64,000 nucleotides of DNA from Eutreptiella sp. 'Long Island Sound 2002'. Lineage: Eukaryota; Euglenozoa; Euglenophyceae; Eutreptiales; Eutreptiaceae. Where the stretch lies: positions 21,148,813-21,212,812 of the forward strand of contig OZ038385.1 of the NCBI GenBank assembly GCA_964036045.1, read 5' to 3'. The position numbers and the translations under genes are program-made. Below the pieces are notes generated by a model that made no database searches, was not told the DNA's origin, and worked only from the letters and a program-made list of their open reading frames with translations. Positions within the stretch are counted from its first letter, which is position 1, and each line of letters begins with the position of its first letter. Shown here piece after piece: positions 30,867-42,415 of the stretch.

Positions 30867-32096
30867 GTCTCCTTCAGCAACGCCTACCTTCTCCCAGACC
30901 GAATCGCCGACGCGCACGCGCGAGCCCCTGCCGTCCCTCAGCGGCACGCCCTCCCCGTCCGCTTCCACCGCAAGCCCCACCGCCTCCCTCACCGCCACCC
31001 GCACCGCCACCGCCTCCGCCACCGCCGCCCTGCCGCCCACCGCCTCTCGCACCGCGTCCCGCACGCTGTCCGCGAGCCCGTCTTGCACCCGCAGCCCGTC
31101 CGCGCGCCGCGCGCCCTCCGGCACGGCCACGGCCTCCGCCTCCCTCTCAGCCTCGGCGGGCGCCGCGCCCTCTGCGACCGGCAGCGGCAGCGGCACTGGC
31201 ACCCGCAGCCCCCGGCCCAGCCTGACGCGCAGCGTGACGCCCCGCGGCACCCGGACCTGGTCCCCCACCGGCAGCCGCTCGCCGCCGTCCCGGTCCCGCC
31301 AGCCCACGCCCACGCGCAGCCGCTCCGCGACTCCCTGGGCCACGCTCACCCCCACGGCCTCGTGGAGCCCCTCCACCGCCTCGCGCACCCCCACTGCCAC
31401 CCCCTCCCCCCCCTCCCCCTCCCCCTCCCTCTCCGACGCCGCGTCCCCCTCCCGCTCCGCCACCGCCTCCCCGACCCTCGCACGGTCCCCCTCCCCCTCC
31501 GCCGCCCTCTCCGCGTCGGGCACCGCCACCCCTGTCCCCTCCGCCACGGCGTCGCGCACACGCACCCCCACAGCCACTCCCGCGCGCACGCGCACACGCA
31601 CGCGCTCCCCCACGCCGTCCGGCACCGCGCCCCTCGCCGCGACGGCCACCGCCACGGCGTCCGGGCCGGGGTCCGCCACGCCGCTCCCGACCCTCACCCC
31701 CTCCGCCACCCTCTCGCGGTCTCCCGGTCCCCGCCCCAGCCCCACCCCCTCCGCCTCCCCCACCCCCACGTCCTCCCTTCCCGCGACCGAGTCCCGCCTG
31801 GCGACCCCCTCCCAGTCCTGGTCCGTGTCCTTCAGCTGGAGCCCGGCCGGCACCGCGTCGCCCGCCCCGGACCTCACCGTCACCGACACCCCCACCCTCA
31901 CCCACACCTTCGTATTGGAGACCCCCACGCTCACCTTCAGCTCGTCGTTCATGGCCGTGACGCGGACCGCGAGTGAGGCCGCGACCGCGACCGACGTGGC
32001 CGTGACGGAGTCCGCGTCCGTGAACGCCACGCTGACGGACCTCCGGGCGACACTGACGGAGCAGGACACCGCCACGTTGACCCGGACCCTGGAAAA
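30867..32096 (+). CDS. Large gene, exon 2 (Ser/Thr/Pro-rich stalk continued)
   Basis: 410 more stalk residues (SASPTASLTATRTATASA-type), ending with a less repetitive part (TLTHTFVLETPTLTFSSSF, DVAVTESASVNATLTDLRA). Acceptor TTCCGCAG at 30859-30866, donor GTGTGCGCT at 32097. Both junctions are phase 2, like their partners. The frame upstream is closed by a stop at 30817, which supports an acceptor near 30866. Confidence 0.75.
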
Positions 32097-34200
32097 GTGT
32101 GCGCTGCTGAGTGTAGCCCCGCTGACCCTCAACCAGCATCCAATGGTTCTAGAAGGTGCGGCAGCAGCATGAGGCGCTGTTCTTGCAGGAGAGAGAGCAA
32201 TGGTCGGTTCTCATTGACTGAAAGCCCCTGACATAGGCACTTTCAGCCCTTAGTCCAATAGAGTGTGTTCAATGGATCAGGCATCCGACTCTATGAACAG
32301 TCAGCGACTGGTTGATGCACACAGCGTATCGGCAACACCAATGGCTGTCCGTGTTGGGTCTGGATAAAGTCGATGGTACCCTATGAATTGGTGGCCCTGC
32401 TGCCCGTCTTGGCACTTTGGCCTGTGAGATTGACGGCTAGTGCGACAGTTACAATGCAGAAAGCCTGGGGCAGTGTGAGCCCGAACCCCTAACGGAAAAC
32501 TGTTCTTGCAGGGGAGGGGGGGGTATCATTTGAAAGCTCCAACAGCGTTCTTGCGCACCGTGCCATGCTTTCGCAAGGGCATGATGATACATACATGGCA
32601 TCCGGTAGGCATATCCGATGCCATCAACCAGCAGCAAGCAGCAGCAGGCAGCAGAGGGGGGGGGGTTGAGGTCTGCAATTTTCCGCAATTCGCAGGTTAT
32701 CGCATTTTTTTCTTCGCAATTGGTTCTGGCTTGTCCCCTTTCCAACAGAGGGTGCTTTTCTTGACTTCCCAGCCAGCTTCTGGTGAGGATGTGGAACGCT
32801 TTTTCTTACAGCGCGGCACTGTTTCCAAGCGTCAGCACAAATTGATGACAACATCCGCCGCCTCCAGTTCATGCTTCGACGATTCCAATGGCGACGTTGA
32901 GGGCCGGCTCCTGCCAGTGTGAAGTCACTGGACCATGTTGTATGACACACAGAAAAAAGCCCGCCAGCCACCTGTCCAGAACCGATGTTCCCTGAGGGTC
33001 ATGGAGGGTTGCTTACACCATCGCAATTTTCTGCAATTTTTCTGCAATTATCCCGCAATTTATCGCAATTGGATTGGCCGCTCCATGACCGCAATTTCCC
33101 CTCCACCCCGGCTGCAGGCAACCAGCAGCAAGGAGCTCTCCTCCGTGCACCGCTTTTGTATTTTTTGGGGGGCAATGGGCTCCTCTGCTACACTAAGCAA
33201 GGCTCGATCAACAGAGGCTTTTGATGGGGGTGGATGGCTGGGTCTTGCATTGTCAAACATTTCCAAGGCAATGGTGTCTGGTTCTAGCCAGAAAGTCCAA
33301 TTCAGCTGTGTTCAAAAAAGGTCTCGGGTCTCGGGTCCACCGCGGAGCCGGGGCTTTGCGCTATTGTTGATGGGGATGGCTGGCCTCCGTGTGCGACATC
33401 AGCAGCGCGCAGCACCTGCACCTGCGGCCGCCCCCCCCCCCCCCCCCCCACGTGCCGCGCCGTGCTTTCCTGCCAGCGACACACCGCAACGCACACTTGA
33501 CCAGCCAACCGTGTGTCATGGTGTACGACGTTTGGTTGCTGGGCACACTCCACGAGCAACACCGCAGGCACCATGCCGGGAACCTCTCAAAGAAAAGGGC
33601 AAGGATGTAGGATGCACTCTGACCCACACAACTGTCCCCCCTCCCCCCGCGCCCCCCCCCCAATTCGGAACCCCGCAAGCTCGTGCATAGGCCTCGCAGG
33701 GTCTGCTTCTACATATTGGCAGTATGCCTCCACATTCAATCTCTTTGCATTACGCCAAGCTGTACATAGCATACCAAGAACCCTCGAACGTTGCAGTGTG
33801 AATCATGATTGCTTCCAACTTCGGAGAGACACGAATGATCCCACTGTTTCCAGAAAAAAAATCCAACAAAAAAATTTTCCAATGAACATTTTTCCAGCGA
33901 CAAAATACCGACGAGCACGAAGGTTGCAGTGCCAAGCGCATGCAGCACAACCGGTGTCCAGTGCCATTTCCTTCATGTGACATGCTGCTTTCCCTTTGTT
34001 GAAAAGTTTTTCTTGGGAAAATTTTGTTGGAAAATTTTTTGCAAACAGGTTTTGCCAAAGAATTTTTTTTTGGAGTTTGTTTTTTTTTCGGACAGTTTTG
34101 CTGGAGATGCTCCCTACTCAACTGACGTCGGTTGAGCCGTTACCTGCACTGATGGTCCGTGCTGCCCACCTTCAGACCTCCATGTGTACGTTCCTTTCAG
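32097..34200 (+). other. Intron 2 of the large gene
   Basis: Starts GTGTGCGCT, ends TTCCTTTCAG. Contains degenerate tandem GCAATTTTTCT-like words (32680-32715 and 33020-33075) and a long C tract at 33429-33448. An A/T-rich part at 33850-34100 has complementary AAAATTTTCC/GGAAAATTTT blocks. Confidence 0.55.
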
Positions 34201-34608
34201 CACAAAGACGAACACCTCCACAATGGTTGCGCGGGTTACGCCCATCCCAACCCCAACCTCGTCGCCCACACCCACCGTGACGCGCAGCGCAACCATCACG
34301 ACGGTCCCCACTCAGACCCCCACCCCGACACCCACGCTCACGTCCAGCCCCACGGCCACCGTGACCCCAACCTCCTCCGTGACAGCCACGCCGGTGCCTA
34401 CCCACACCCCGTCACGGTCGTCCACCCTCAGCGCCACGCCTACAGCCTCGGCCACCCAGACCTCCTCGCGCACGGGGTCGCTCACATACACCCGCAGTAC
34501 GACACCAACTGCCACGCAGTCCCCGAGCTCCACGTCCACAGGGACCGCCACACTGACGACAACACGCAGCACAACCGCCTCTAGTACCCGCACGTCCACT
34601 TGTACGAG
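34201..34608 (+). CDS. Large gene, exon 3 (stalk continued)
   Basis: 136 residues of the same Thr/Ser/Pro-rich type ([19 protein letters not shown]). Acceptor CCTTTCAG at 34193-34200, donor at GTTCCCCTC (34609). Phase 2 in and out fits exons 2 and 4. The donor lacks the GTGTGT signature of most other introns in this gene, so the 3' edge is less sure. Confidence 0.65.
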
Positions 34609-34624
34609 GTTCCCCTCCTTCCGG

Positions 34625-34950
34625 TTATGTGGTGGTGTGTCGTGTGTGGTGTGGCGGTGGTGTGTTGTGGTGGTGCTGTGGTATGGTGGTGTGCGGTGTG
34701 ATGGTAGTATGGTGCTTCTGTGGAGGTGTATGCTGTGGTGGTATTGGTGGTGTTGGTGGTGTGCTGGTGGTGTGCTGCGGTGTGGTGGTTGTGGTGGTGG
34801 TGGTGGTGGTGGTGGTGGTGGTGGTGTGGTGTGGTGTGGTGTGGTGTGGTGCGGTGCGGTGCGGTGCGGTGCGGTGCGGTGCGGTGCGTTGCTGTGCAGT
34901 GCGGTGCGGTGCGGTGCGGTGGTGTGGTGTGGTGTGGTGTGGTGTGCTGA
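34625..34950 (+). repeat. G/T-only simple-sequence array
   Basis: Triplet (GGT)n flanked by pentamer (GGTGT)n and (GGTGC)n blocks, with strong strand asymmetry. It starts 16 bases inside intron 3, right after the donor site. Confidence 0.85.
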
Positions 34951-36034
34951 AGGCGCTGTTACCAAAGGGCAAAGGCCGGAATGTCTGCCCACGGGTACAG
35001 GTAAACGGGAGGGCTGTGTGTGTTGCGCGCGCGCTGTGTGCGAGTGTGTGTTCCACGGCGGAAAGCGGGGGTATGCACTGGTCCCTGCTGCCCTGCCCTG
35101 TGGTGGCGGCTGTGGCTCCTGTGCAGCGGGGGGGGCACGTGCGCCGGCCCCGGCTGTGGCGCGGGAAAAGGGCTCCAGCCCTCACCGCGGAGCGTTGGTG
35201 GCACTTCCTGCGAGCCGTGCCCTCCCCCCCCCTTCAGCCCACGCGCCGTCGCGCTCTGGGATGGATTTCCCCTGCCGCTTTCCTGCTTTGGCAGGGCATA
35301 CTGCTATGGCAGGGCATCCTGCCCCAGGCAGGGCATCCTGCATCCGTCCCGTTACCAATCAATGGACTATGGGAGGGTGCTGCACCGGCTCCGCTAGCAC
35401 CGCAGCACTCCTTCTCAGCTGCTGCAAGCATTGCAGCAGTTTTCCTCTGCTGCTGCACGCTCAGCAGTACTCCTCCTCTGCTGCTGCAAGGACTGCAGCG
35501 CTCCTTCTCAGCTGTTGCAAGTTGTGCAGCTCTCAGTCGCTACTGCTGCACACCTTCTCAGCCGCCGCAAGCACCGTAGCACTCCCTTTCTGCTGCTGCA
35601 AGCACCGTGGCACTCCTTCGCTGTTGCTGCTCTTTCTCTGCAACCGGCGCAGCCCCATTCGGCGCGGGGGGTGGACGCACGTCAACTTCCACCTCACCTG
35701 CCACATGGCAGGCCGCACGACAGCGGTCCTGTAGCTGCAGCCGTTACACTGCAGCTGGACGCAGCCACTCATGGACGCAGCCACTCAGCTGCTGCAAGTA
35801 TTGCAGCTCTCCTTTGCTTCTGCACAGCAGCAGTTGTGGAGCTGCAGCTGCTGCATTGCAGCTTGACGTAGTCAGCCCCTGTCCCCTTACCAATCCAGGG
35901 ACTATGGGGGGGGTGCCGCTGCCCACTGCACACTGCACCCGCCACACGGCGGGGGCCAGGGCCGCAGAGCTGTCCATAGCCAACCGGCGTCACAGATGCG
36001 GTGTGCCTAGGCGCAGGCTGATCGCACAACCAGC

Positions 36035-36132
36035 AATGTGGTTTGGTGTGGTGTGGTGTGGTGTGGTGTGGTGTGGTGTTGTGTGGTGTGGTGTGGTGTG
36101 GTGTGGTGTGGTGTGGTGTGGTGTGGTGTGGT
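36035..36132 (+). repeat. (GGTGT)n pentanucleotide repeat
   Basis: About 19 units with one interruption, inside intron 3. Same unit as at 34838-34855 and 34920-34945. Confidence 0.9.
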
Positions 36133-37399
36133 GATGTGGACGTCTTTATGGTGCCTTACAGGGCCACCGTTGTTTCATATTTGGAACTCGTTCACACAAA
36201 CCTGATGCGGTAGTCTGCACCAAGATCACAGTGACGCACATTGGGACACAAACCACATGTGCGTGTGTGGGGTGTAGTCCCATCATGTCAACGCACGGTG
36301 GTCAACATTTGCGGCTTGTGTGTGTGTGTGTGTGTGTGTGTGTGCATGTGTGGTGTGCTACCCTGTTGTGCTGCATATCGTCCACACTCAGTTTCAGGGT
36401 CGTTGGTTCTTTGGTTTCCCTCATGTAATGTGGTGGGCAATGGGTGGACCCAGCTTTGTGGGGATTGAAAGGAAAGGAACCTCAGAGACGGCCTCAGAAG
36501 CGGTTAGAAAGGGTGGGAGGGGCGAGTGCAGGGATGCATTTAAGGGACAGGCGGGTCCCCCCTCCCTATGCCCAGCCACTGTCTCGCCGACGGCAAGTGC
36601 CAGCTTCAATGGCATTGGCAACTGACAGTAACCGCCCCCCACCGCCTTGGCAACCTCCTCCAGCATCCCTCGGTGGGTGGCGGCCAATGCCGCCCTGACT
36701 GCTTCCGTCTGCCACCCCCAACGGCTCTCCAACCATCACAACTGCTGGTGCAAGCTGTGTTTTGAAGCCTCAACCGGCCTCCCGCCCGCTCAAGCGCAGC
36801 CCTGCACTGGACCCATGGGGAGTCCCATGCCTGTGATGCTTCAGGGCTGTGCGCCACAGCGCAGAGCTTGGATGAGTTGTGGTTGAAAGCCTGCCTTGAG
36901 GGATACGGCATTCGACAATAGGACTTGGGTTGTTGCTAGAGCTCCCCGGAAAGGGAACTTTTTGTTTTACCTTTGCAGTGGGCCGGTGGTGGACATCCAC
37001 TAACCGCCGGCTAGTGATGATCAACTGGGGACGGATAACCGCAAACCGCTAAGGGTACTCTCATAGCTCATTGGTCTGAAGCATGAACTCTAAGTACCCC
37101 AGGGCACAAGTTCGATTCCAGGCCTACCCTACCGAGTCACACGCGGAGGAGGTCCTGAGACAGGTTGCATTCAATCCTGGAGAGGCTCCCTGCCCCACCA
37201 CTGGAGCTGGTAGCTTAGAGATTAGCCACCCTGGATGTAGGAACACCTTGAATGAGGGTCCCTAGGTCGAACCCGATTACGCGCAAACTACCGTTCACTA
37301 CTGGACTACCTAGCCTGATCTGACCCCCTGTAGCCTGCTGCAGGAGGAGGCAGGCACAGGGATTCCACATCAGCGGGAGGCAGGCATAGGGATTCTGCA

Positions 37400-37660
37400 T
37401 CAGGGTCCTTTGCTCCGCTCATAACTGCCAACCACTACTGACTGCGGGTGAAGGTTCGTATGTCCTCCTGTTACTTTACAAACGCCAAACGGTAGATGAA
37501 TGTGTTTACGGGATGATTCGGAGCTGTTCTGTGTATAGTGCCCCCGGTTGCCTTCTGCGTGGCGGTGTGTTGCGTTTGGGTTGGGTTGGGGTGGATCAGT
37601 TGTACATGGATGAGATTTCAGACTGTCCTTTAAGGACAAGATACTTTTTTTCCCTCACTA
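37400..37660 (-). repeat. Dispersed repeat D5, copy 2 (inverted)
   Basis: The reverse complement matches 29820-30060, including the peptide-level blocks HYTQNS, ESSRKHIHL and KVTG. The two copies lie in introns 1 and 3 of the same gene in opposite orientation, so the transcript could fold back on itself. Confidence 0.6.
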
Positions 37661-37857
37661 AGCACGGCCAGAGGTTGTTGGTGGCCAGATTTGTGTAACT
37701 CACTGCGGTTGACACTCAACCGACGGAGGTTGGCGCTTAACTGACGGCGGTTGGCAAGGCCCAACCGCAGTTGTTCGCTGGCTGGTGCGCTGCGTTGTAG
37801 TGTACTGGAGGCCGGCAGTGTTTTTTTGTTTGTAGTGTTAAGGACGGCCTGAGGAGA
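37648..37857. repeat. Dispersed repeat D6, copy 1
   Basis: Homologous to 52936-53115, sharing GTTGGTGGCC, GGTTGACACTCAACCGACG, GTACTGGAGGCCGG-like and TTAAGGACGGCCT blocks. Both copies carry several ACCGACGGCGGTTGG-type palindromic words. It ends 67 bases before exon 4. Confidence 0.7.
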
Positions 37858-37924
37858 TTTGTGTCTTTTTTTGCGCCAAGGACCGCCCTCGTTGTGTGCC
37901 GCCTCCACCCTGTGCATTGTTCAG

Positions 37925-38177
37925 GACCCCCACACCCTCCCCAAGCCACACCCTCACGCCTGCGCCCACCGCCACTCCCACCCCCACTCCAACCGCAACC
38001 CCCACGGCCTCCCTGACCCCCAGCGGCACAAGCAGCGCCACACCCCACAGCATGTGCCCCATTGCCATCGACTTCATCCCTCCCTCGGGACCGGAGCCTC
38101 TGCCTCTGCCCGTTGAGACGTCTTTGGTTGTGCACGGCCGGTCTGACCTGGGCCCCGACGTGCCCCCATGCAATCAG
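37925..38177 (+). CDS. Large gene, exon 4 (end of stalk, start of REJ-like region)
   Basis: Opens with more stalk (PTPSPSHTLTPAPTATPTPT) and then changes to ordinary protein: MCPIAIDFIPPSGPEPLPL and ETSLVVHGRSDLGPDVPPC. Acceptor ATTGTTCAG at 37916-37924, phase 2. The donor AATCAG/GTGGAT at 38178 gives phase 0, which fits exon 5. Confidence 0.7.
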
Positions 38178-38332
38178 GTGGATGCCCCTCCCCCCCCACG
38201 CCCTCCTGCAAGGGCCCCTGCCTTTGGGATCCGTGATGTGCATATTGTGGGCTTGTGTAGGGGCAGGGGCAGGGGCGTGCGTCAGCATGCGCACAACGGA
38301 GGGGTATGCAACCTCCCCCCCCCCCATTCGGT

Positions 38333-38464
38333 GCTGGCCTGGTTTGTGCTGCGAGAGCGGTCAGGCAAAACACTTTGTGAATGCAGTATATTGGAACTGA
38401 GTTGAACTGAATTAGTCAGGCACAAGTTCCGGCTCGTGCTGGTTTTTTCAAAACCTGACATCAT
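38333..38464. repeat. Dispersed repeat D3, copy 3
   Basis: Third copy of the TGGCCTGGTTTG ... AAAACCTGACATCAT block, here inside intron 4. It is followed by a D4-related segment, as copy 1 is at 9.9-10.2 kb. D3 and D4 may therefore be parts of one longer element. Confidence 0.6.
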
Positions 38465-39162
38465 GGCCCCAAACAAGCAAAAGCTGATGGCAAAGTGCCT
38501 GGAACTGCCGCATGCCGCTGATGGGCAACACTTGGTGAGGCACGCCCCCAGCCCTTCGGTACGTTTCCCACATTGGATGTGGTGAGCACCCTCGAATCTC
38601 CACGGTCTGGGGAAAGAGGTCATGTGGAGCATTGCCGGCGTTGGCGGGCGAGGGGCGCCAAGGGTCAGAAGCAGCACCCGTGAGCAGGGAGAGAGGGAGA
38701 GACAACGGTCCCACCCGCACCCCCGTGGCTTGGGGCAAGCAACGTCTACACACTACTGAAAACTCAAGCCGTGCGTACATCTGGAAGCACCAAGCGGCAC
38801 ACGTACTCAGCTTTCTGCCCCTTTCGGTGGCCAGGTTTCTACGCCAAACATGTTACGGCAGATAGGACCCCCCCGTTTGTTGGCAGTGCCAAGTTTTGCG
38901 CTGGGGACGTGTACTTGTCAAGCAACGTCCTGAGGAGCCACCGTTGATTGGTAGCCATGTCAAAAGGGTGCAGCAAGTGGACAAATGTCACGGGGATATG
39001 ATCATTGCCGAATCTGAGACCAATTGGTGCAGTGGCAGGTCCAATCATGGGACACATAGCGCAGCCGGTGCCTTCAGAGTACCCGATACCCGAAAGTGCG
39101 GTTACGGCACACAAGGCGGGTACCCCCCAGGAGGGGCACCCCTGGTCAGGACCCGACCCCAA

Positions 39163-39194
39163 GGGGGGGGGGGGCGGTCCCCCCCCCCCCCCCC
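39163..39194. repeat. G12/C16 homopolymer palindrome
   Basis: Twelve G, the four bases CGGT, then sixteen C. It can form a hairpin of pure G-C pairs, or G-quadruplex-type and i-motif structures. A second, shorter G8-T-C13 case lies at 39594-39615. Confidence 0.9.
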
Positions 39195-41871
39195 TCTACA
39201 GACCCCAAAATGGTTGTACGGAACAATGCGTTTTGGGGGTGCCGGAGATTTTGTTTTAGGCATACGGCAGGGGGAAATTTTTTTGTTTGACCCTACGTGT
39301 CTATACTCAAAATACTTGAAATTTTGTGGAGAATTCAAAAATGGATGAAAAACGCAAAAAAGGATTTTGACGCCGACCCGACCTCAGGGTCGGACCTTGG
39401 CTGATGGGAGCCTAAGTTGACGGGCAAATTTTTTTGAAAATTTTTTTTGACCCCAGTTGTGTGTATTCAAAATGATCAGCGTGTCATGGGGATCATTTTG
39501 AGGTATGTATGTTGGGGTATCCTCTGACCCCCCCCTGGGGAGCCCAGCGGCTGACCGCCCGACCCGCCGACCCCCAAGGTTTGGGTCAACCAAGGGGGGG
39601 GTCCCCCCCCCCCCCTACAACCCCCAAAACCGTTGCACACCCTCTTGGGGTCACACATTGGCTGGCAGCAGCCCCCGTGGTGCCCCCCCCCCCCCCCTCT
39701 TTTGTTGATTGGCTGATTTGTATGCCAAGCAGCATTGTGTTCCGCTTCTCAGGCCCCGGGGAGGGGGGCAGTGGCTACCAGAAAAAGCGTACTGAAGGCA
39801 TGGGGGAATTATGTGGGGACTCATTTCGAGCCACCGCACATTTCGGACCCGAGCCCCGTGCGATGCTGCACTCATGTGCAATCAAATCCCCCCCCGCCCT
39901 GCTGAAAATGATGCAGAGCGCAGAAGGAGGCAAAGGAACGGACAAAAGGGAGAGAATCATTGTGGTTGTTAGAAGCCCCTGCCAGGAAAATAATCCTGCA
40001 GATGCACACACCAACGTGCACAAGTCAGTGCTGGAATCGGCAAACCCAGCATGGACTCAGAGTTTGCATCTGGATGCACCTGGTCAACGGCACGGGCAAC
40101 AGCCCGTCTCTGGGACAGCTGGCCCTGGAGTAGTCAAACAGGACAAGTCATCCAGGGGCTCCGTTGACACAACAATGTTCGGACCCACATAGGGTCGGAA
40201 TGTCCAGTGGCGAGAGGCCAATAGCCCCCGCCAAAGGCAAACAAACCAAAACCATGGCCTCGTGCCAAGCCTCCCCCCGCCCCCCCTGCCGACAGTCAGT
40301 GGGTGGGGCACAGTGGAACTGGGTCAGATGGTCTGGAGTCCCGGGGCCCCTGTGCATGTGGCATCCCGTTGGTGCCCCGCCGCACTGCCTCGCGAGGGCT
40401 CCAGCCGGACCCGGCAGCACGTGTATGTGCAGGGCCTTGGGAGGAGACACACTCCGGGGGCCGGGCGTGGACTGGCGGGGGGGGGGGGGGGCATGGACGA
40501 GGGGCTGCAGGCAGCCGCTCGGAGGAGTGCAACCCGGATCTCCATTGCCATGGGCACCAGGGGCTCACCATGGCGGTTAGCACGGGATACGGGATGAGGC
40601 CGACAGTGCCCAATGGGGGTCTAGCCCCTCCCCCGCCCCCACCGCTGCACCAGCAAACAGACCCCAGATGTCACCCGTGCACACCCCCCCCCCCCCCTGC
40701 ACAGTCCCGTGGGGGCACGTCCAAGGCACTGAAGGTGCTGAAGAAAATATATCCTTCAGTTACAATGGAATTGCAGTGGAAAGGTCCGGTTTGGGTTCTC
40801 CTGCATAGCCTGGGGGGTGGAGGGGGGCTTGTGTCTGGTGAGTTGGAGGGCCCACCCGGGGGGGGGGGGTGGAAACGAACAAGATACTTATCAGTTGTGT
40901 CCGATAATGTGTAGGTTTGGTTTGTGACTCTTGAACGAGCCCTCAGGAACAATATTTAGGGGTAGTTCTGCGTCACAGCAAAAGACGCCTATGGCAACGC
41001 CACTGAAGAGCCTTTTGTTCAGCCTGTGCCTTGCAGCGTGTGCAGGTTGAGCAACATCTGTATCCCTCAGTGGGGGCGTTGTTGGTGACTGTTCCTCCCG
41101 GGGGTTGTGGGGACCGCTGCGCATTCCTTTGGGACTGTCCGTGGGGTGGGCAGGGGGGGGGGGTATCAAGGAGAGTTCTTCTGTCCCAAAGACGCTGGAC
41201 TCCACTAACAATCATTTCTGTCTTGCGGCCCGTGGCACTGTCATGTGCTCACGACAGAGGCCAGAGGGCTTGGCAGAGGGCAGGCTTTTGAGTTTGAGTT
41301 GGGCCTGGCATTGTATAACCTCCGGCACCGCCACATGCCCCTTTTGTGCAATGTGGCGTGAAGTGGAATGGGGCGCCCCCCCCACTTCCCGCTCCAATGG
41401 GGCCTGCACATGGGTCGCCATGCGTCCTCCGCGTGCCAACTCAACAGCGCTCCCCTGCGATCGTTCAATGACCCGCAGTACACCGCCATGCCCCTGCCCC
41501 CGGAGTGTGCTGCCTCTCGGTGGCAGGGCCGTGGGACACCCATGCTCACCCCCTTCCCCCCGTGTGCTCCCTCCTGCCCTGATGCGCCCTGAGCACTGTG
41601 GCGGGCTGTCTGGGTCTGTGGTAAAACTTAGTACATTTTTTTTGAATTTTTTTTACTAAGTTTTGAAACTTAGTAACGAAAATATTTTGTTATTAAGTCT
41701 TACCTCTGCGGGTACTAAGTTTCAAACTTTAGTGGAGAAAACATTTTTTGGCTAAGTGAACAACTTAGTGAAACAAATTTTCCACGACTTTAACGGAAAA
41801 TTAAAACAAACATCGTTTTCCCCCCCACATTGGGGACCCCGCCTCACGGCACCACCGCCTCTCCATCACAG

Positions 41872-42073
41872 TCCGACCCAGCAGACATCTTTGTGTACGC
41901 GTGGAACTGTCTGCGGCATCCGGAAGGCGTCCCGCAGGCCACTACTACCTGCTACCCCTCCGCCAACGTGTTCCCGACCGCCCCCGTGACGGGGCGCGCC
42001 AGCGCTTCCTTCATGATCACCCCCCGCATGTTCGAGCCGGGCTGGGTCTACGAACTGACGCTTGTTGCACAAG
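41872..42073 (+). CDS. Large gene, exon 5 (REJ-like region)
   Basis: 67 residues: IFVYAWNCLRHPEG, a second Cys (TTTCYPS), ASASFMITPRMFEPG and WVYELTLVAQ. The pattern Y-x-W-x-C ... C ... ITPxxFxPGxxYELTL is that of the REJ (receptor for egg jelly) module of polycystin-1-family proteins. Acceptor CCATCACAG at 41863-41871 (phase 0), donor AAG/GTGCGT at 42074 (phase 1). Both match the neighbouring exons. Confidence 0.8.
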
Positions 42074-42263
42074 GTGCGTCGGGTGGAGGGAACGGCAGCC
42101 GTGGGAGCGTCTTTTGTGGCGCATTCCCGAGCGTCTCTGGGTGCGTTTTGCGGAGCATTGCTTGGGGTCGCTCCGACTGGATTGTTGGGGAGGCAGAGCC
42201 AGTCCCATCCTTACGGGCGCCCACCATGTTTTTTTTCTGCTGCACCGCCGTCAGGGACCGCTC

Positions 42264-42415
42264 TAATTACCGTCAAATTGCCGTCGGTTACCCTACAACC
42301 GCTGTCGGTTACCCTCCAACCGTTGTCGGTTACCCTCCAACCGCCGTCATTTACCTTCCAACCGCCGTCGGTTACCCTCCAACTGCCGTCGGTTACCCTG
42401 CAACCGTCGAGCTGC
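42264..42415. repeat. 21-bp tandem repeat
   Basis: About seven units of GGTTACCCTCCAACCGCCGTC with few changes. The AACCGCCGTCGGTT word across unit borders is palindromic and recurs at 37710, 52990, 54055 and 55270. Confidence 0.85.

Larger units (their letters stand above)
34609..37924 (+). other. Intron 3 of the large gene, with simple-sequence arrays
   Basis: From 34625 to 34950 the sense strand is almost pure G and T: GTGGT, then (GGT)n, (GGTGT)n and (GGTGC)n blocks. From 35399 to 35870 come repeats around CTGCTGCAAGCA (about 30 bp). (GGTGT)n recurs at 36035-36132 and (GT)n at 36318-36343. Two short tRNA-like stretches (TAGCTCATTGG...GTTCGATTCC near 37067-37125, and GGTCGAACCC near 37265) and repeats D5 and D6 fill the 3' part. 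Confidence 0.55.
38178..41871 (+). other. Intron 4 of the large gene
   Basis: Contains D3 copy 3 (38333-38464) and a D4 relative (38630-38750). It also has G-run/C-run palindromes at 39163-39194 and 39594-39615, C tracts, and an A/T-rich 3' part (41625-41800) with inverted ACTTAGTA/TACTAAGT words. No open frame with a recognisable domain was found. Confidence 0.55.
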
